64,000 nt of DNA from contig NZ_CP049913.1 of assembly GCF_011306175.1 (NCBI RefSeq), forward strand, positions 620,001 to 684,000, given 5' to 3'. This DNA comes from Vibrio sp. HDW18 (GTDB lineage Bacteria; Pseudomonadota; Gammaproteobacteria; Enterobacterales; Vibrionaceae). The notes beneath the pieces were generated by a model. That model did not search any database, had not been told where the DNA came from, and saw only the letters and a program-made list of their open reading frames with translations. Shown here in pieces: positions 36,196 through 46,216 of this stretch. Each line of letters starts with the position of its first letter. Position 1 is the stretch's first letter. A program made the position numbers and the translations under genes.

Positions 36196-37395
36196 ATGCA
36201 AGTCCAATCTAAATTTGGGCAGTTGCGCTATTATCCATCAGTCGGTTCGTTAAATACTTACTTCATCAATATGCTGGAGAAAATAGCGGTTGAATTTACT
36301 GATATTAAAAGAATATCCTTCTCGCTGTATGATAAAAAAAACGACTCAATCAAAACCTATGCGGATAGCTCTCCCGTCAGTCATGATTTTGTGCATTATG
36401 AATTTCCGCTTGCCAAGTTACCGTCACTGCAACAGATTAAAGAGAATCAGACGGTACGTATTATTGATGACATGCCGCTCCAGTTACATAGCCAAACTCG
36501 CCATAATGACTGGCTACTCGAACACCAATACCGATCCTCTTTCGTTAAACCCATTTTTCACCAACAGACTTTCGTCGGTTTCCTATTCTTTAATGCCTCG
36601 AAAGAACACTATTTCACCTCACAGGTGGTTGAACAGTTAAAAATTTATATTGATTTACTTGAGCAAGCCGTCTGCTGTGAATACGCACTGGTTCATTATC
36701 TGATCAAAAATGTTGAGCAGATGAAATCCAACTCGCCAGATCATTGGCAATACATCAAACAACACAAAGAACGCATTCGCCGCTATGCTCGCATTATCGC
36801 GCTCGATATCGCGGAGCAATATGCGCTTGATGATGGATTAATTGAAAATATCAGCCAGTTTGCCACTTGTCATGACTTAGGTAAGCTAGCGTTACCCGCC
36901 GATCTGCTGCAAAAAAATCCATCGCTGGCCAGCAGTGAACGGCTGCAGATCTACCGCCACATTGAACATGGGATCGACTTACTCAATAATGTGATTGAAA
37001 AGTTGGGTACTCCTCACCATCCGTGCCTTGCGGTACTGCGTGAAATTATGGCCTACCACCATGAATTTTTAGATGGTAGCGGTTATCCTTTTGGTCTCAC
37101 CCGTGAACAGATCCCCATCCCAGCTCGAATTGTGGCGGTCGCCAATATCTTTGATGCCCTGACCGCTCATCGGCCTTATCAACAAGCACAATCGATCACT
37201 CATACCCTGTTAGAACTTGAAAAAATGGTCAGCGAAGGCAAATTAGATCGTGACTGTGTCAATGCGTTACGTGAGAACCAAGAAGAGTTGAAGGCGATTG
37301 TCGGACGATTTCCTGATTTAGATCCGAAAGATGGTGAGGCAACCACGGATATGGATACAGCACCATCTTCTACTCCAAATGCAACTTTGCTTTAA
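36196..37395 (+). CDS. HD-GYP domain phosphodiesterase with N-terminal GAF-like domain
   Basis: Predicted cyclic-di-GMP phosphodiesterase. The 399-residue product has an N-terminal sensory domain that looks GAF-like (about 15-160) and a complete HD-GYP domain (about 185-375): HD at residues 226-227 followed by GK at 229-230, HHE at 288-290, and D293-GSGYP ending at 298. All metal and signature residues are present, so activity is likely. Lowering c-di-GMP favours motility over biofilm in vibrios. GAGG lies before the ATG. It converges on ispH across two strong palindromes. Confidence 0.9.
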   Translation: MQVQSKFGQLRYYPSVGSLNTYFINMLEKIAVEFTDIKRISFSLYDKKNDSIKTYADSSPVSHDFVHYEFPLAKLPSLQQIKENQTVRIIDDMPLQLHSQTRHNDWLLEHQYRSSFVKPIFHQQTFVGFLFFNASKEHYFTSQVVEQLKIYIDLLEQAVCCEYALVHYLIKNVEQMKSNSPDHWQYIKQHKERIRRYARIIALDIAEQYALDDGLIENISQFATCHDLGKLALPADLLQKNPSLASSERLQIYRHIEHGIDLLNNVIEKLGTPHHPCLAVLREIMAYHHEFLDGSGYPFGLTREQIPIPARIVAVANIFDALTAHRPYQQAQSITHTLLELEKMVSEGKLDRDCVNALRENQEELKAIVGRFPDLDPKDGEATTDMDTAPSSTPNATLL

Positions 37396-37419
37396 ATCCT
37401 CAGCAACCCGCATTGAAGC

Positions 37420-37446
37420 ATACGGCTCCCTAGATGGGAGCCGTAT
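37420..37446. terminator. Strong hairpin after the HD-GYP gene
   Basis: Arms ATACGGCTCCC (37420-37430) and GGGAGCCGTAT (37436-37446) form a perfect 11-bp stem with a 5-nt loop. No U-tract follows. Confidence 0.6.
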
Positions 37447-37464
37447 ATGCTCAATCAACAGTGC

Positions 37465-37492
37465 ACCATGCTCTCTCTAGAGAGAGCATGGT
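37465..37492. repeat. Perfect 28-nt palindrome upstream of the ispH 3' end
   Basis: The 14-nt arm ACCATGCTCTCTCT is followed at once by its exact complement (AGAGAGAGCATGGT), with no spacer. As RNA it would fold into a tight hairpin; as DNA it is a symmetric site. It is the second strong inverted repeat in a 140-nt convergent gap. Confidence 0.85.
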
Positions 37493-37535
37493 GTTGCACG
37501 CAAAGATGCTGTGCTCAAGTTAAGCTCAAATAAGG

Positions 37536-38486
37536 CTAATCCAGAGCTTTAATTTGTAGCTCTTTGGGTACTTCAAAAAACATATTCTCTTCACGCCCGA
37601 GTACCTCCTCCACCGAGTTGGCACCGAGCGCTTTGATGCGATGCAAAATTTGATCGACTAATTGTTGTGGCGCAGATGCGCCAGCGGTAACCCCGACCAT
37701 CTTCGCCTGTTCAAACCATTGCGGATCAATATCTTGGGGACAATCAATTAAATAACTTGGTGTGCCAAGTTTTTCAGCCAGCTCTTTCAAACGCGTTGAG
37801 TTAGAAGAGTTTTTCGAACCCACCACCACCATCACATCCACTTGTGCAGCCAATAACCGTACTGCATCTTGGCGATTTTGGGTGGCATAACAAATGTCAT
37901 CCTTACGAGGCCCTTGAATCTGAGGAAACACTCGGCGCAGTTCGTCAATCACGTCCGCCGTCTCATCGACGGATAGCGTAGTTTGGCTCACGTAGTGTAG
38001 ATGACTCGGATCTTTTACCTTAGCTTGTAGTGACACGACATCTTCTGGCTTTTCGACCAGATACATGCCACCCGAATCACTGATGTATTGCCCCATAGTA
38101 CCTTCCACTTCTGGATGGCCTGCATGACCAATCAATACCACTTCCATATTTTTACGGCTGGCCCGTGCCACTTCCATATGCACCTTGGTCACCAGTGGGC
38201 AAGTGGCATCAAATACCGTCAGTGAACGCTCTTTAGCTTCTTGGCGCACAGCTTGTGAAACGCCATGAGCCGAAAAAATTACGATATTATGGTCAGGAAC
38301 TTCATTTAATTCCTCAACAAAACAAGCGCCGCGCTGTTTTAACCCTTCAACCACAAAACGGTTATGCACCACTTCATGGCGTACATAAATCGGCGGCTGA
38401 TAAAGTTCAAGCGCGCGTTCAACAATGCTGATCGCACGATCGACACCGGCGCAGAAACCGCGAGGGTTAGCTAACAGTATTTTCAT
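37536..38486 (-). CDS. ispH: 4-hydroxy-3-methylbut-2-enyl diphosphate reductase
   Basis: Last enzyme of the MEP isoprenoid pathway, converting HMBPP to IPP and DMAPP with a [4Fe-4S] cluster. The ATG at 38486 gives 316 residues starting [12 protein letters not shown], matching E. coli; an ATG four codons upstream (38498) is an alternative. The three cluster Cys are visible in PRGFCAGVD (Cys12), DATCPLVTK and DDICYATQN, and the catalytic Glu region QTTLSVDET is intact. It follows lspA on the minus strand but behind a terminator. Confidence 0.95.
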   Translation of the reverse strand: MKILLANPRGFCAGVDRAISIVERALELYQPPIYVRHEVVHNRFVVEGLKQRGACFVEELNEVPDHNIVIFSAHGVSQAVRQEAKERSLTVFDATCPLVTKVHMEVARASRKNMEVVLIGHAGHPEVEGTMGQYISDSGGMYLVEKPEDVVSLQAKVKDPSHLHYVSQTTLSVDETADVIDELRRVFPQIQGPRKDDICYATQNRQDAVRLLAAQVDVMVVVGSKNSSNSTRLKELAEKLGTPSYLIDCPQDIDPQWFEQAKMVGVTAGASAPQQLVDQILHRIKALGANSVEEVLGREENMFFEVPKELQIKALD

Positions 38487-38591
38487 TGGCTTGCTCATTG
38501 CTCATCGTTATGGAGGGATTGTAGGCCAAACCTTTTAGCAGAAAAATCTCCATGCCATGCTGAGGCCTACATCAAATCCCAGCCTTTATAA

Positions 38592-38625
38592 TAAAAAGCG
38601 CTCTCCGAATCAACGGACAGCGCTT
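38592..38625 (-). terminator. Intrinsic terminator after lspA
   Basis: Read on the minus strand, AAGCGCTGTCCG (38625-38614) pairs with CGGAGAGCGCTT (38607-38596, one mismatch) and is followed by TTTT. It separates lspA from ispH. Confidence 0.8.
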
Positions 38626-38666
38626 ATGGTTATTCACCGTAATCGACCGACAACTAGGCAGTACGC

Positions 38667-39179
38667 TTAAGGCTGTGGTGCTTTTTTATCAGCTCGAAAA
38701 CCATCGAGAATGATCATCGCCGCTCCGATACAGATCGCACTATCGGCTAAATTAAATGCTGGCCAATGGTAGCTAGCCCAATAAAAATCGAGATAGTCGA
38801 CCACAAAACCATGCACAACACGGTCGAATACATTACCGAGTGCACCACCAATAATCAGCGCATAAGCGATATTATTCCACTTATCACTGGCCGGTAGACG
38901 ACGCATCCAGTAGGTGAGCATTCCAGTCACCGCAAAAGCGATGCCAGTAAACAGCCAACGCTGCCAACCTTGCTGATCGCTCAGAAAACTAAATGCGGCA
39001 CCGTAATTATGCACATACAGCAGGTTAAAGAATGGGAGGATCTCAATGCGATTCCCCCAGCCATAACCCATATTGTTCATCACGACCCACTTAATCGTAA
39101 TATCCGCAATGAACATCAGCAGCGCTAGCCATAGCCAGCGCAATCCGGATTGTTTAACACTCAGTGGCAAATTTGACAT
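38667..39179 (-). CDS. lspA: Lipoprotein signal peptidase
   Basis: Signal peptidase II, an inner-membrane aspartyl protease that cleaves prolipoproteins before the lipidated Cys. The 170-residue product has four hydrophobic segments. The catalytic Asp residues are in [14 protein letters not shown] (the conserved N-x-x-D-R block) and [11 protein letters not shown]. It follows ileS by 15 nt in the murJ-ribF-ileS-lspA operon. Lgt, the previous enzyme in the same maturation pathway, is encoded in this window at about 49 kb. Confidence 0.96.
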   Translation of the reverse strand: MSNLPLSVKQSGLRWLWLALLMFIADITIKWVVMNNMGYGWGNRIEILPFFNLLYVHNYGAAFSFLSDQQGWQRWLFTGIAFAVTGMLTYWMRRLPASDKWNNIAYALIIGGALGNVFDRVVHGFVVDYLDFYWASYHWPAFNLADSAICIGAAMIILDGFRADKKAPQP

Positions 39180-39194
39180 GATGCTCAGCCTAAG

Positions 39195-42044
39195 TTACGC
39201 AAATTGACGAACTTCACCTTCACCCTCAACGTTAGTCACACAGCGGCCACAAATAGTGGTATGGCCAGCTAGCGTGCCTACATCATGGGTATGATGCCAG
39301 CAGCGATCACACTTCTCAGCTTCAGTTTTGTTCACTTGCAACCACAAGCCATCAATTTCAGTGGCCTGTGCAGCATCACTCTTCTCTGCCAATGGTTTAA
39401 CCACCGCTTGTGATGTCAGCAGCACAAAGCGTAGCTCATCACCCAGTTTCGCAAGCTTGCTTGCCAACGCTTGATCGGCAAACAACACCAATTCGGCTTG
39501 CAATGAACCACCGATCCGCTTCTCGTTACGTGCATTTTCTAGCAGCTTATTCACCGCGCCACGCACTTGCTGGATTTCATCCCAAAATACGTTGTTAAGC
39601 TCTTCACCTTCCGCCAAACCAAATAAGCCATCAAACCATTCGCTAGTAAACACAAACTGATCACGTTGGCTGCCATCGGCTTGTTGTGCTGGCATCGCAT
39701 TCCAAATTTCATCCGCCGTGAACGACATAATTGGCGCCATCCAACGCACCAGTGCTTCAACAATGAAGAACAAGGCGGTTTGACAACTGCGCTGCGCATG
39801 GCCACCACGTTTGGCGGTGTATTGACGATCTTTGATCACATCAAGATAGAAGGAGCCCATCTCGATTGAACAGAAGTTCATCAAACGTTGTACCACGGTA
39901 TGCAGGTTATAATCTTGATAAGCTTGGATGATCTCTTGCTGTGCAGCGAGTGCACGGCCAACTGCCCAGCGATCTAACGCCACCATCTCGGCAACCGGTA
40001 CAATATCAGTGCTTGGATTAAAGCCATTTAAGTTTGCCAGGAAGAAACGCGCGGTGTTACGAATACGGCGATACGCATCCGCTGAACGCTTAAGGATCTC
40101 GTCGGAGACCGCCACTTCACCAGTATAATCGGTGGAAGCAACCCACAGACGCAGAATGTCCGCACCGAGCTTATTAGTCACATCTTGCGGCGCAACCACG
40201 TTACCGACCGATTTCGACATTTTACGACCGTGACCATCAACCACGAAGCCGTGCGTTAACACTTCTTTGTAAGGTGCTTGACCTTTCATCGCGATAGAAG
40301 AGATCAGTGAGGATTGGAACCAACCACGGTGTTGATCGGAACCTTCTAGGTACATATCCGCTTGTGCGCCATTGAATTCGCTCCGCGCATCCACCACTGC
40401 AGAGTGAGTCACACCAGAGTCAAACCATACGTCTAGAGTATCCAGTACCTTCTCATAGTTGGCCGCATCTTCTGCGCCCAATAGCTCCGCAGTATCTAGA
40501 TCCCACCATGCTTGAATACCTTTTTGCTCAACCAGTTGTGCAACTTTCTCAATCAGCTCAGCGCTGTTAGGATGCAGTTCCGCGGTTTCTTTATGAACAA
40601 AGAGAGCAATCGGCACGCCCCAAGTACGCTGCCGTGAAATACACCACTCAGGGCGACCAGCAACCATGCCTTCAATTCGGCTTTGACCCCAATCCGGCAT
40701 CCATTGCACACCTTTGATCGCGCTCAGTGCTTGTTCACGCAGACCTGCTTGCTCCATCGAGACAAACCATTGAGGTGTGGCACGGAAGATGATCGGCGTT
40801 TTGTGACGCCAACAGTGCGGATAACTGTGTTCATAAGCGTGATGATGCAGCAGTGCACCGCGCTCTTTGAGCACCTCTAACACTGAATCATTGGCTTTAA
40901 ATACATGCTGACCGGCAAACAGTTCAGTATCGGCCAGATAGACACCATTTGAACCGACTGGGTTGGCGACTTCCAAACCGTAGTGTTGACCAGCCGCAAA
41001 GTCTTCTTGACCATGACCCGGCGCAGTATGTACCACACCCGTACCAGAATCGGTGGTCACGTGATCGCCTAAAATAGCCGGTACGGTAAAGGCATAGAAT
41101 GGATGTTGGAACTGGACTAATTCCAGATCGGCACCACTTGCGAAACCAAGATTATGGAAATGCTCAATGCCCGCACGATCCATCACCGATTTGGCCAGTT
41201 CAGAGGCCACAATAATCCGCTCTGCTTGCTCACCTTCAACTTGGATCAATACGTATTCTAAATCTGCACGCAGACACACAGCGCGGTTGGCCGGCAGTGT
41301 CCAAGGGGTAGTGGTCCAAATAACAATCGACACATCACCTTTGCCTTCATGACCCGCTTTCAGACCAAACTTAGCCAGTAGCGCGGCCTCGTCAGCGGCT
41401 TTAAAGCGCACATCAATCGAAGGTGAGACTTTGTTTTTGTATTCGACTTCCGCTTCAGCCAGTGCTGAACCACAATCGGTACACCAGTGAACCGGTTTAA
41501 AACCTTTGAGCAAATGACCATTATCGGCAATTTTACCCAATGCACGGATAATGTTGGCTTCAGTGATAAAATCCATGGTGCGGTAAGGCTTATCCCACTC
41601 GCCCAAAATACCGAGCCGTTTGAAGCTCTCTTTTTGACCTTCAACTTGACCTGCCGCGTATGCACGACATTTTTCACGAAATTCAGCTGCGGTGATTTTT
41701 TGCCCTGGTTTGCCAACTTTTTTCTCTACCATCAATTCGATAGGTAAACCGTGGCAATCCCAGCCCGGAATATAAGGTGCATCAAAGCCAGAAAGGGTTT
41801 TCGATTTAATAATCGCGTCTTTAAGAATCTTGTTCAGAGCGTGGCCAATGTGAATATCACCGTTGGCATACGGAGGGCCATCGTGCAATACGAAAGATTT
41901 TTTGCCTTTTTTAGCCTGACGGATCGCACCGTACAGATCTTCTTTGTACCAACGTTGCAACATTTCTGGCTCACGCTTGGCCAGATCACCGCGCATTGGA
42001 AACCCTGTTTCAGGAAGGTTCAGGGTATCTTTATAATCACTCAT
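39195..42044 (-). CDS. ileS: Isoleucyl-tRNA synthetase
   Basis: Class I aminoacyl-tRNA synthetase charging tRNA-Ile, with a separate editing domain that removes Val-tRNA. The 949-residue product has the HIGH motif in [11 protein letters not shown] (near residue 66-70), the editing CP1 insert with [12 protein letters not shown], the KMSKS loop in [10 protein letters not shown] (around residue 610), and a C-terminal zinc finger (CDRCW and CGRC). This is the typical bacterial type. It is 30 nt downstream of ribF and 15 nt upstream of lspA. Confidence 0.97.
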   Translation of the reverse strand: MSDYKDTLNLPETGFPMRGDLAKREPEMLQRWYKEDLYGAIRQAKKGKKSFVLHDGPPYANGDIHIGHALNKILKDAIIKSKTLSGFDAPYIPGWDCHGLPIELMVEKKVGKPGQKITAAEFREKCRAYAAGQVEGQKESFKRLGILGEWDKPYRTMDFITEANIIRALGKIADNGHLLKGFKPVHWCTDCGSALAEAEVEYKNKVSPSIDVRFKAADEAALLAKFGLKAGHEGKGDVSIVIWTTTPWTLPANRAVCLRADLEYVLIQVEGEQAERIIVASELAKSVMDRAGIEHFHNLGFASGADLELVQFQHPFYAFTVPAILGDHVTTDSGTGVVHTAPGHGQEDFAAGQHYGLEVANPVGSNGVYLADTELFAGQHVFKANDSVLEVLKERGALLHHHAYEHSYPHCWRHKTPIIFRATPQWFVSMEQAGLREQALSAIKGVQWMPDWGQSRIEGMVAGRPEWCISRQRTWGVPIALFVHKETAELHPNSAELIEKVAQLVEQKGIQAWWDLDTAELLGAEDAANYEKVLDTLDVWFDSGVTHSAVVDARSEFNGAQADMYLEGSDQHRGWFQSSLISSIAMKGQAPYKEVLTHGFVVDGHGRKMSKSVGNVVAPQDVTNKLGADILRLWVASTDYTGEVAVSDEILKRSADAYRRIRNTARFFLANLNGFNPSTDIVPVAEMVALDRWAVGRALAAQQEIIQAYQDYNLHTVVQRLMNFCSIEMGSFYLDVIKDRQYTAKRGGHAQRSCQTALFFIVEALVRWMAPIMSFTADEIWNAMPAQQADGSQRDQFVFTSEWFDGLFGLAEGEELNNVFWDEIQQVRGAVNKLLENARNEKRIGGSLQAELVLFADQALASKLAKLGDELRFVLLTSQAVVKPLAEKSDAAQATEIDGLWLQVNKTEAEKCDRCWHHTHDVGTLAGHTTICGRCVTNVEGEGEVRQFA

Positions 42045-42074
42045 CGATTCTTAATTCCGTTATATTGGGCGAAG

Positions 42075-43043
42075 TTAGACATGATGTTGTTGGGTGGAAT
42101 CAACCGAACAACCCTTAAGCTGCAGCAGCCACACCCTTGCGGCTTCAGCATCCAATTCAATTTGTTGTTTTAATGCCTCAAAAGAGGCGAATTTGCGCTC
42201 ATCACGTAGTTTATGTAATAGCGCGACTTCCAACTGCTTGCCATATAGGTTGCCGTGAAAGTCAAAAAAATGCACTTCAAGCTGTTGGCGCACCCCATTC
42301 ACGGTTGGCCGAGAACCAATATTGGCCACCCCAACAATCGGCATCGTATCTAGACCGTACGCTTCAACCACATACACACCAGACACGGGTGAAACACAAC
42401 GCTTAAGCGGAATATTGGCCGTAGGAAAACCGATAGTCCGACCCAGTTTTTGCCCATGCGAGACACGGCCACTAATACTGTAATTACGCCCCAACATCGC
42501 TGCCGCTTGCGGTAACTGATCGGCAGCTAACGCTTCACGAATCGCCGTGCTGCTGACTCGTTGTTGTTGCCAACAGAAACTTTGCGTGCTGACGACTTCA
42601 AAACCGAATGTTTGCCCAGCTTGCTGTAACAGTGCGAAGTCACCTTTGCGCTGTTGACCGAAGCAAAAGTCATCACCAATCACCAGAAACTTAACACCCA
42701 AACGAGCCACCAACAAGTCAGCAATAAAGCGCTCAGCATTCCACTCGGCGAAGTGGTGATTAAAATTAACACACAGCAATCGATCCACCCCAAGTTTACT
42801 CAATTGTACAAACTTATCGCGCAGCCGAGTCAGGCGCGCTGGGGCTTGCTGTTTAGCAAACAACTCTAGAGGTTGAGGTTCAAAGGTCATCACCACTGCG
42901 GGTAATCCCATCTGCTTAGCTCGTTGTACCACCTGATTAAGCACTTGTTGATGGCCGAGATGAACCCCATCAAAATTACCAATCGTCAGCACACAGCCAT
43001 GATGGTGAGATTGAATGTTATGAATACCGCGTATTAATTCCAT
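42075..43043 (-). CDS. ribF: Bifunctional riboflavin kinase/FAD synthetase
   Basis: Makes FMN from riboflavin and FAD from FMN. The ATG at 43043 gives 322 residues beginning MELIRGIHN, in line with homologues; a GTG at 43112 overlapping the murJ stop is an alternative start. The N-terminal FAD synthetase domain shows the nucleotidyltransferase motif GNFDGVHLGHQ, and the C-terminal riboflavin kinase domain shows GRTIGFPTANI. FMN and riboflavin are cofactors of Nqr, encoded at the left end of the window. It is in the murJ-ribF-ileS-lspA operon. Confidence 0.95.
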   Translation of the reverse strand: MELIRGIHNIQSHHHGCVLTIGNFDGVHLGHQQVLNQVVQRAKQMGLPAVVMTFEPQPLELFAKQQAPARLTRLRDKFVQLSKLGVDRLLCVNFNHHFAEWNAERFIADLLVARLGVKFLVIGDDFCFGQQRKGDFALLQQAGQTFGFEVVSTQSFCWQQQRVSSTAIREALAADQLPQAAAMLGRNYSISGRVSHGQKLGRTIGFPTANIPLKRCVSPVSGVYVVEAYGLDTMPIVGVANIGSRPTVNGVRQQLEVHFFDFHGNLYGKQLEVALLHKLRDERKFASFEALKQQIELDAEAARVWLLQLKGCSVDSTQQHHV

Positions 43044-43111
43044 CGGGAAATGCTTAAAACCTATATTTGAGTTCTCGTGGAGCGAAACTGGCGGATTATA
43101 CCTAAAACTCA

Positions 43112-44674
43112 CTACTCTGTCGCCGCTTTTAAGTGTTTGAGACGTATGCCTAGTAACAGTAAAACCGCCAAATAGCTCGCGGCGCCAAGCACAATTAGCC
43201 CACTGAGGATTAACGCGCGCTGGCTAATTCCCCAACTCAACCACGTGGCCATACTGGCTTGCTGCCATAACATAATCCCAGTCATGACGGCCCCCGCGAT
43301 AATTAAACGCAACACAAACCACAATGTTTGGCTGGTAAGTTGATATACACCTTGTCGATGCAGACCACGATAAAGCAGGGTCATATTAAGTAAAGCAGAC
43401 ATCGACGTCGCAATCGCTAATCCGACATAGCCATAAAACCAAGCAAAAATCGCGTTGAGTACAATATTGCTGAGCATGGCAATAATGCCATAACGCACCG
43501 GTGTTTTGATGTCCTGCCGCGAATAATAACCAGGCGCTAAGATTTTGATCAGCATAAAACTCAGCAAACCCGCCGAATAAGCCTGCAGTGAATAAGAGGC
43601 TTGTTGTACATCACTCGCGGTAAATTCACCGCGCATAAACAGCACCATCAACATGGGCTTAGCCAATACCATCAAACCAAGCATGGCTGGGATACCGAGA
43701 AACATCACCATACGGATCCCCCAATCCATCGTGTGCGCAAATCCTGCACTATGGGCATTGACATGTTTACGAGATAAGGCAGGTAAGATCACTGTCGCGA
43801 TCGCAATCCCAAATAAGCCCAGCGGAAATTCCAATAAACGATCCGAATAGTAGAGCCAACTGATCGAGCCGGTCTGCAGAAAACTGGCCACAAATGAGTC
43901 AAACAATAAGTTAATTTGGCTTACCGATACCCCAAACAGAGCTGGGATCATTAGTGTGCGAATTTTCACCACCCCAGGATCACGCCACGCCCATTTCGGC
44001 TTCACTAGCAGCCCAGCCTTGATCAAAAATGGCAATTGGAACAAAAACTGAACCAAACCACCTAAAAAAACACCAATTGCCAATCCAATCTCTGGTTGAG
44101 CCAAATTAGGCGATAGATACCAAGCACAGAGTATCATGGTTACATTTAAGAAAACGGGAGTGAAAGAGGCAACAGCAAACTTACCTAAGGTATTTAAAAG
44201 CGCCCCTGACAACGCAACAAAGGTAATAAACCATAAATAGGGGAAAGTAATCTTCAAAAGTAAACTGGCCAGCTCAAACTTTGCGGCTGCGGGGCCATCA
44301 TTGAGCCAATCCATAAACCAACCAGCACCAAACAGTGCTGCCACAGCGCCAGAACCGAGCACTCCGACTAAAGTGACGATAGTGACTAGCACGCCTAACG
44401 TGCCTGAGACCCGTGCAATCAATTCGCGGGTTTTATGCATATCACCGGAGGCATGATACTCAGTCAATACTGGCACAAAGGCTTGAGAAAAAGCGCCTTC
44501 CGCGAATAAGCGCCGTAAAAAATTGGGAATTCGGTTGGCAAAAAAGAACACGTCAGCGCTCGCACCAGCGCCCATCAAGTTCGCTACAACTACATCACGC
44601 ACTAGGCCTAAAACACGAGAAATCAAAGTCATAGCACTGACAATCATGCCTGACTTGAGTAAGCGTTTACTCAC
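43112..44674 (-). CDS. murJ: Lipid II flippase MurJ (MviN)
   Basis: MOP-superfamily membrane protein that flips lipid II across the inner membrane for peptidoglycan synthesis. I choose the GTG at 44674 because GAGG precedes it by 5 nt; this gives 520 residues (VSKRLLKSGM...), while a TTG 5 codons upstream lacks a ribosome binding site. About 14 hydrophobic segments are present, with the conserved MSRVLG-like opening (ISRVLGLVRD), NLLRR-like region (NFLRRLFAEGAFSQAFVP) and the RQDIKTPV loop. First gene of its operon, divergent from rpsT. Confidence 0.94.
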   Translation of the reverse strand: MSKRLLKSGMIVSAMTLISRVLGLVRDVVVANLMGAGASADVFFFANRIPNFLRRLFAEGAFSQAFVPVLTEYHASGDMHKTRELIARVSGTLGVLVTIVTLVGVLGSGAVAALFGAGWFMDWLNDGPAAAKFELASLLLKITFPYLWFITFVALSGALLNTLGKFAVASFTPVFLNVTMILCAWYLSPNLAQPEIGLAIGVFLGGLVQFLFQLPFLIKAGLLVKPKWAWRDPGVVKIRTLMIPALFGVSVSQINLLFDSFVASFLQTGSISWLYYSDRLLEFPLGLFGIAIATVILPALSRKHVNAHSAGFAHTMDWGIRMVMFLGIPAMLGLMVLAKPMLMVLFMRGEFTASDVQQASYSLQAYSAGLLSFMLIKILAPGYYSRQDIKTPVRYGIIAMLSNIVLNAIFAWFYGYVGLAIATSMSALLNMTLLYRGLHRQGVYQLTSQTLWFVLRLIIAGAVMTGIMLWQQASMATWLSWGISQRALILSGLIVLGAASYLAVLLLLGIRLKHLKAATE

Positions 44675-44752
44675 GGTAACCTCGAACAAACAGTCAAAAC
44701 CAAATTATCTGATTCGAAAGCATAAGAATGTCATCGAGAGATCAGATAAGTA

Positions 44753-44782
44753 TTAGCATTGGTAAAAAAATGCTGATAGAAT
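44753..44782 (+). promoter_or_regulatory. Candidate distal rpsT promoter
   Basis: TTAGCA (44753-44758), 18-nt spacer and TAGAAT (44777-44782). E. coli rpsT also has two promoters, which supports a double arrangement here, but the -35 match is only moderate. Confidence 0.4.
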
Positions 44783-44855
44783 CCCCGCCATCTTAACCGC
44801 GAAGACTCTCCGATACCAAGCTTGTTTGGTTCAGTTGGGTTTTTGCACAAATCAT

Positions 44856-44884
44856 TTGACATTAAAGAGCAAATCGGGGATATT
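44856..44884 (+). promoter_or_regulatory. Candidate proximal rpsT promoter
   Basis: A consensus -35 TTGACA (44856-44861) is followed after 17 nt by GATATT (44879-44884). Transcription would start near 44891, giving a leader of about 40 nt to the TTG start. Confidence 0.6.
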
Positions 44885-44931
44885 TCCCGCCCTTAAAATG
44901 TCACCGAACTATGTTTTTGGGAGTTAGACCC

Positions 44932-45192
44932 TTGGCAAATAACAAATCTGCTAAGAAGCGCGCTATCCAAGCTGAGAAACGTCGCCAGCACAATGCTAGC
45001 CGTCGTTCTATGATGCGCACTTACATGAAGAAAACTGTTGCTGCAATCGCTGCTGGCGACAAAGAAGCTGCAACTGCTGCATTCGCGGTAGTTACACCAA
45101 TCCTAGACCGTATGGCGACTAAAGGCCTTGTTCACAAGAACAAAGCTGCTCGTCACAAGTCTCGCTTTGCTGCTGCGATCAAAGCTCTGTAA
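44932..45192 (+). CDS. rpsT: 30S ribosomal protein S20
   Basis: Primary-binding small-subunit protein. Translation most likely starts at the TTG at 44932: this yields the canonical 86-residue [21 protein letters not shown] protein and lies after a GGGAG ribosome binding site; the ATG at 44911 would add seven unrelated codons. A UUG start is also used in E. coli rpsT, where it is tied to autogenous control. The product is rich in Lys, Arg and Ala as expected. A strong terminator follows. Confidence 0.97.
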   Translation: MANNKSAKKRAIQAEKRRQHNASRRSMMRTYMKKTVAAIAAGDKEAATAAFAVVTPILDRMATKGLVHKNKAARHKSRFAAAIKAL

Positions 45193-45206
45193 TTGAGTTT
45201 TAAACC

Positions 45207-45246
45207 AGCAATAAAAACCGGCTTAATGCCGGTTTTTTTATTGCTG
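45207..45246. terminator. Bidirectional terminator between rpsT and nhaR
   Basis: Stem AAAAACCGGC (45213-45222) pairs with GCCGGTTTTT (45228-45237); CAGCAATA and TATTGCTG extend it. A and T tracts on both sides allow termination from both convergent genes. Confidence 0.92.
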
Positions 45247-45325
45247 TGATTTATTCAGTGGCCATCATAGTAACGACATGGCTAATCGAATGTCGATAAA
45301 ATAGCCAATTCATCACTCTCGATGA

Positions 45326-46216
45326 CTATAAAAACAAGTTGCTAAAATCCGCATCACACACATTTTTTACCGCCGGATGTTGGATCATGCGCTCGGCAAA
45401 AATCACGTAATACTCTTCTTTGATCTCATCGACATGACCAATCAGCTTGAGTGACGATTCAGCATCGACCTCGGACACATAAAATGATGGCGCCATAAAT
45501 ACCGCATCACTATGGTAAATCGCAAATGCCTTCATTAACGCCGAGTCATCAAATTCACCGAGGATATTCGGTTGTAACCCTTGTCGATCAAACCATTGCC
45601 TTACTTTGCGCCCCATAGCGGTACGACTGCCAGGCAACAGTAACTTTTTATGTTCTAGGATCGCCGGAAAAGGCACTAAGTCGACGTCACCAAAACTAAA
45701 GAAACTCATTCGGCTTTCACCGAGTTTTTTACTAAACAAACCCGGACTTTGGCTTGAATCAACAGGGCAATCAGACAAGATCATATCCAATTTATGCTGC
45801 GCCAGCTGCTCTAACAACATTTCGTGGGTCGATTCGAAACAACGTAAGTGGATCCGATTATCGTTCGGCATTGAAGTGAGCAAAATTTTACTCACCAATC
45901 TTTTTGATAAAGCATCCGCCACCCCAATATCAAACAATACGTTGGAACGTTGGCTGTAGTTGACGATATCTAACATTTCATAACTCAAGCCAAACATGCG
46001 ATCAGCATATTTAAACACCAATTGCCCCAATTCAGTGGCTTCAATGCTACGACCATTGCGCTTGGTTAATTTGCCATCAAGACGATCTTCGAGAGCTTTA
46101 ATCTGTCCGGTAACCGTTTGTGGCGTTAAAAATAAGGCATCTGCTGCCTTAGTCACCGAGCCTTGCTTGCATACCATCCAGAAGTAATAGAGGTGATTGT
46201 AATTAAGATGAGACAT
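45326..46216 (-). CDS. nhaR: NhaR, LysR-family sodium-responsive regulator
   Basis: LysR regulator that in E. coli activates nhaA in response to Na+ and also affects biofilm polysaccharide genes. The ATG at 46216 gives 296 residues starting [15 protein letters not shown], matching NhaR; a GTG four codons upstream is less likely. The winged helix-turn-helix covers about residues 8-65 and the effector domain the remainder, with the highly conserved [16 protein letters not shown] stretch near residue 120. nhaA is not adjacent. It is divergent from nptA, a sodium-coupled transporter. Confidence 0.94.
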   Translation of the reverse strand: MSHLNYNHLYYFWMVCKQGSVTKAADALFLTPQTVTGQIKALEDRLDGKLTKRNGRSIEATELGQLVFKYADRMFGLSYEMLDIVNYSQRSNVLFDIGVADALSKRLVSKILLTSMPNDNRIHLRCFESTHEMLLEQLAQHKLDMILSDCPVDSSQSPGLFSKKLGESRMSFFSFGDVDLVPFPAILEHKKLLLPGSRTAMGRKVRQWFDRQGLQPNILGEFDDSALMKAFAIYHSDAVFMAPSFYVSEVDAESSLKLIGHVDEIKEEYYVIFAERMIQHPAVKNVCDADFSNLFL

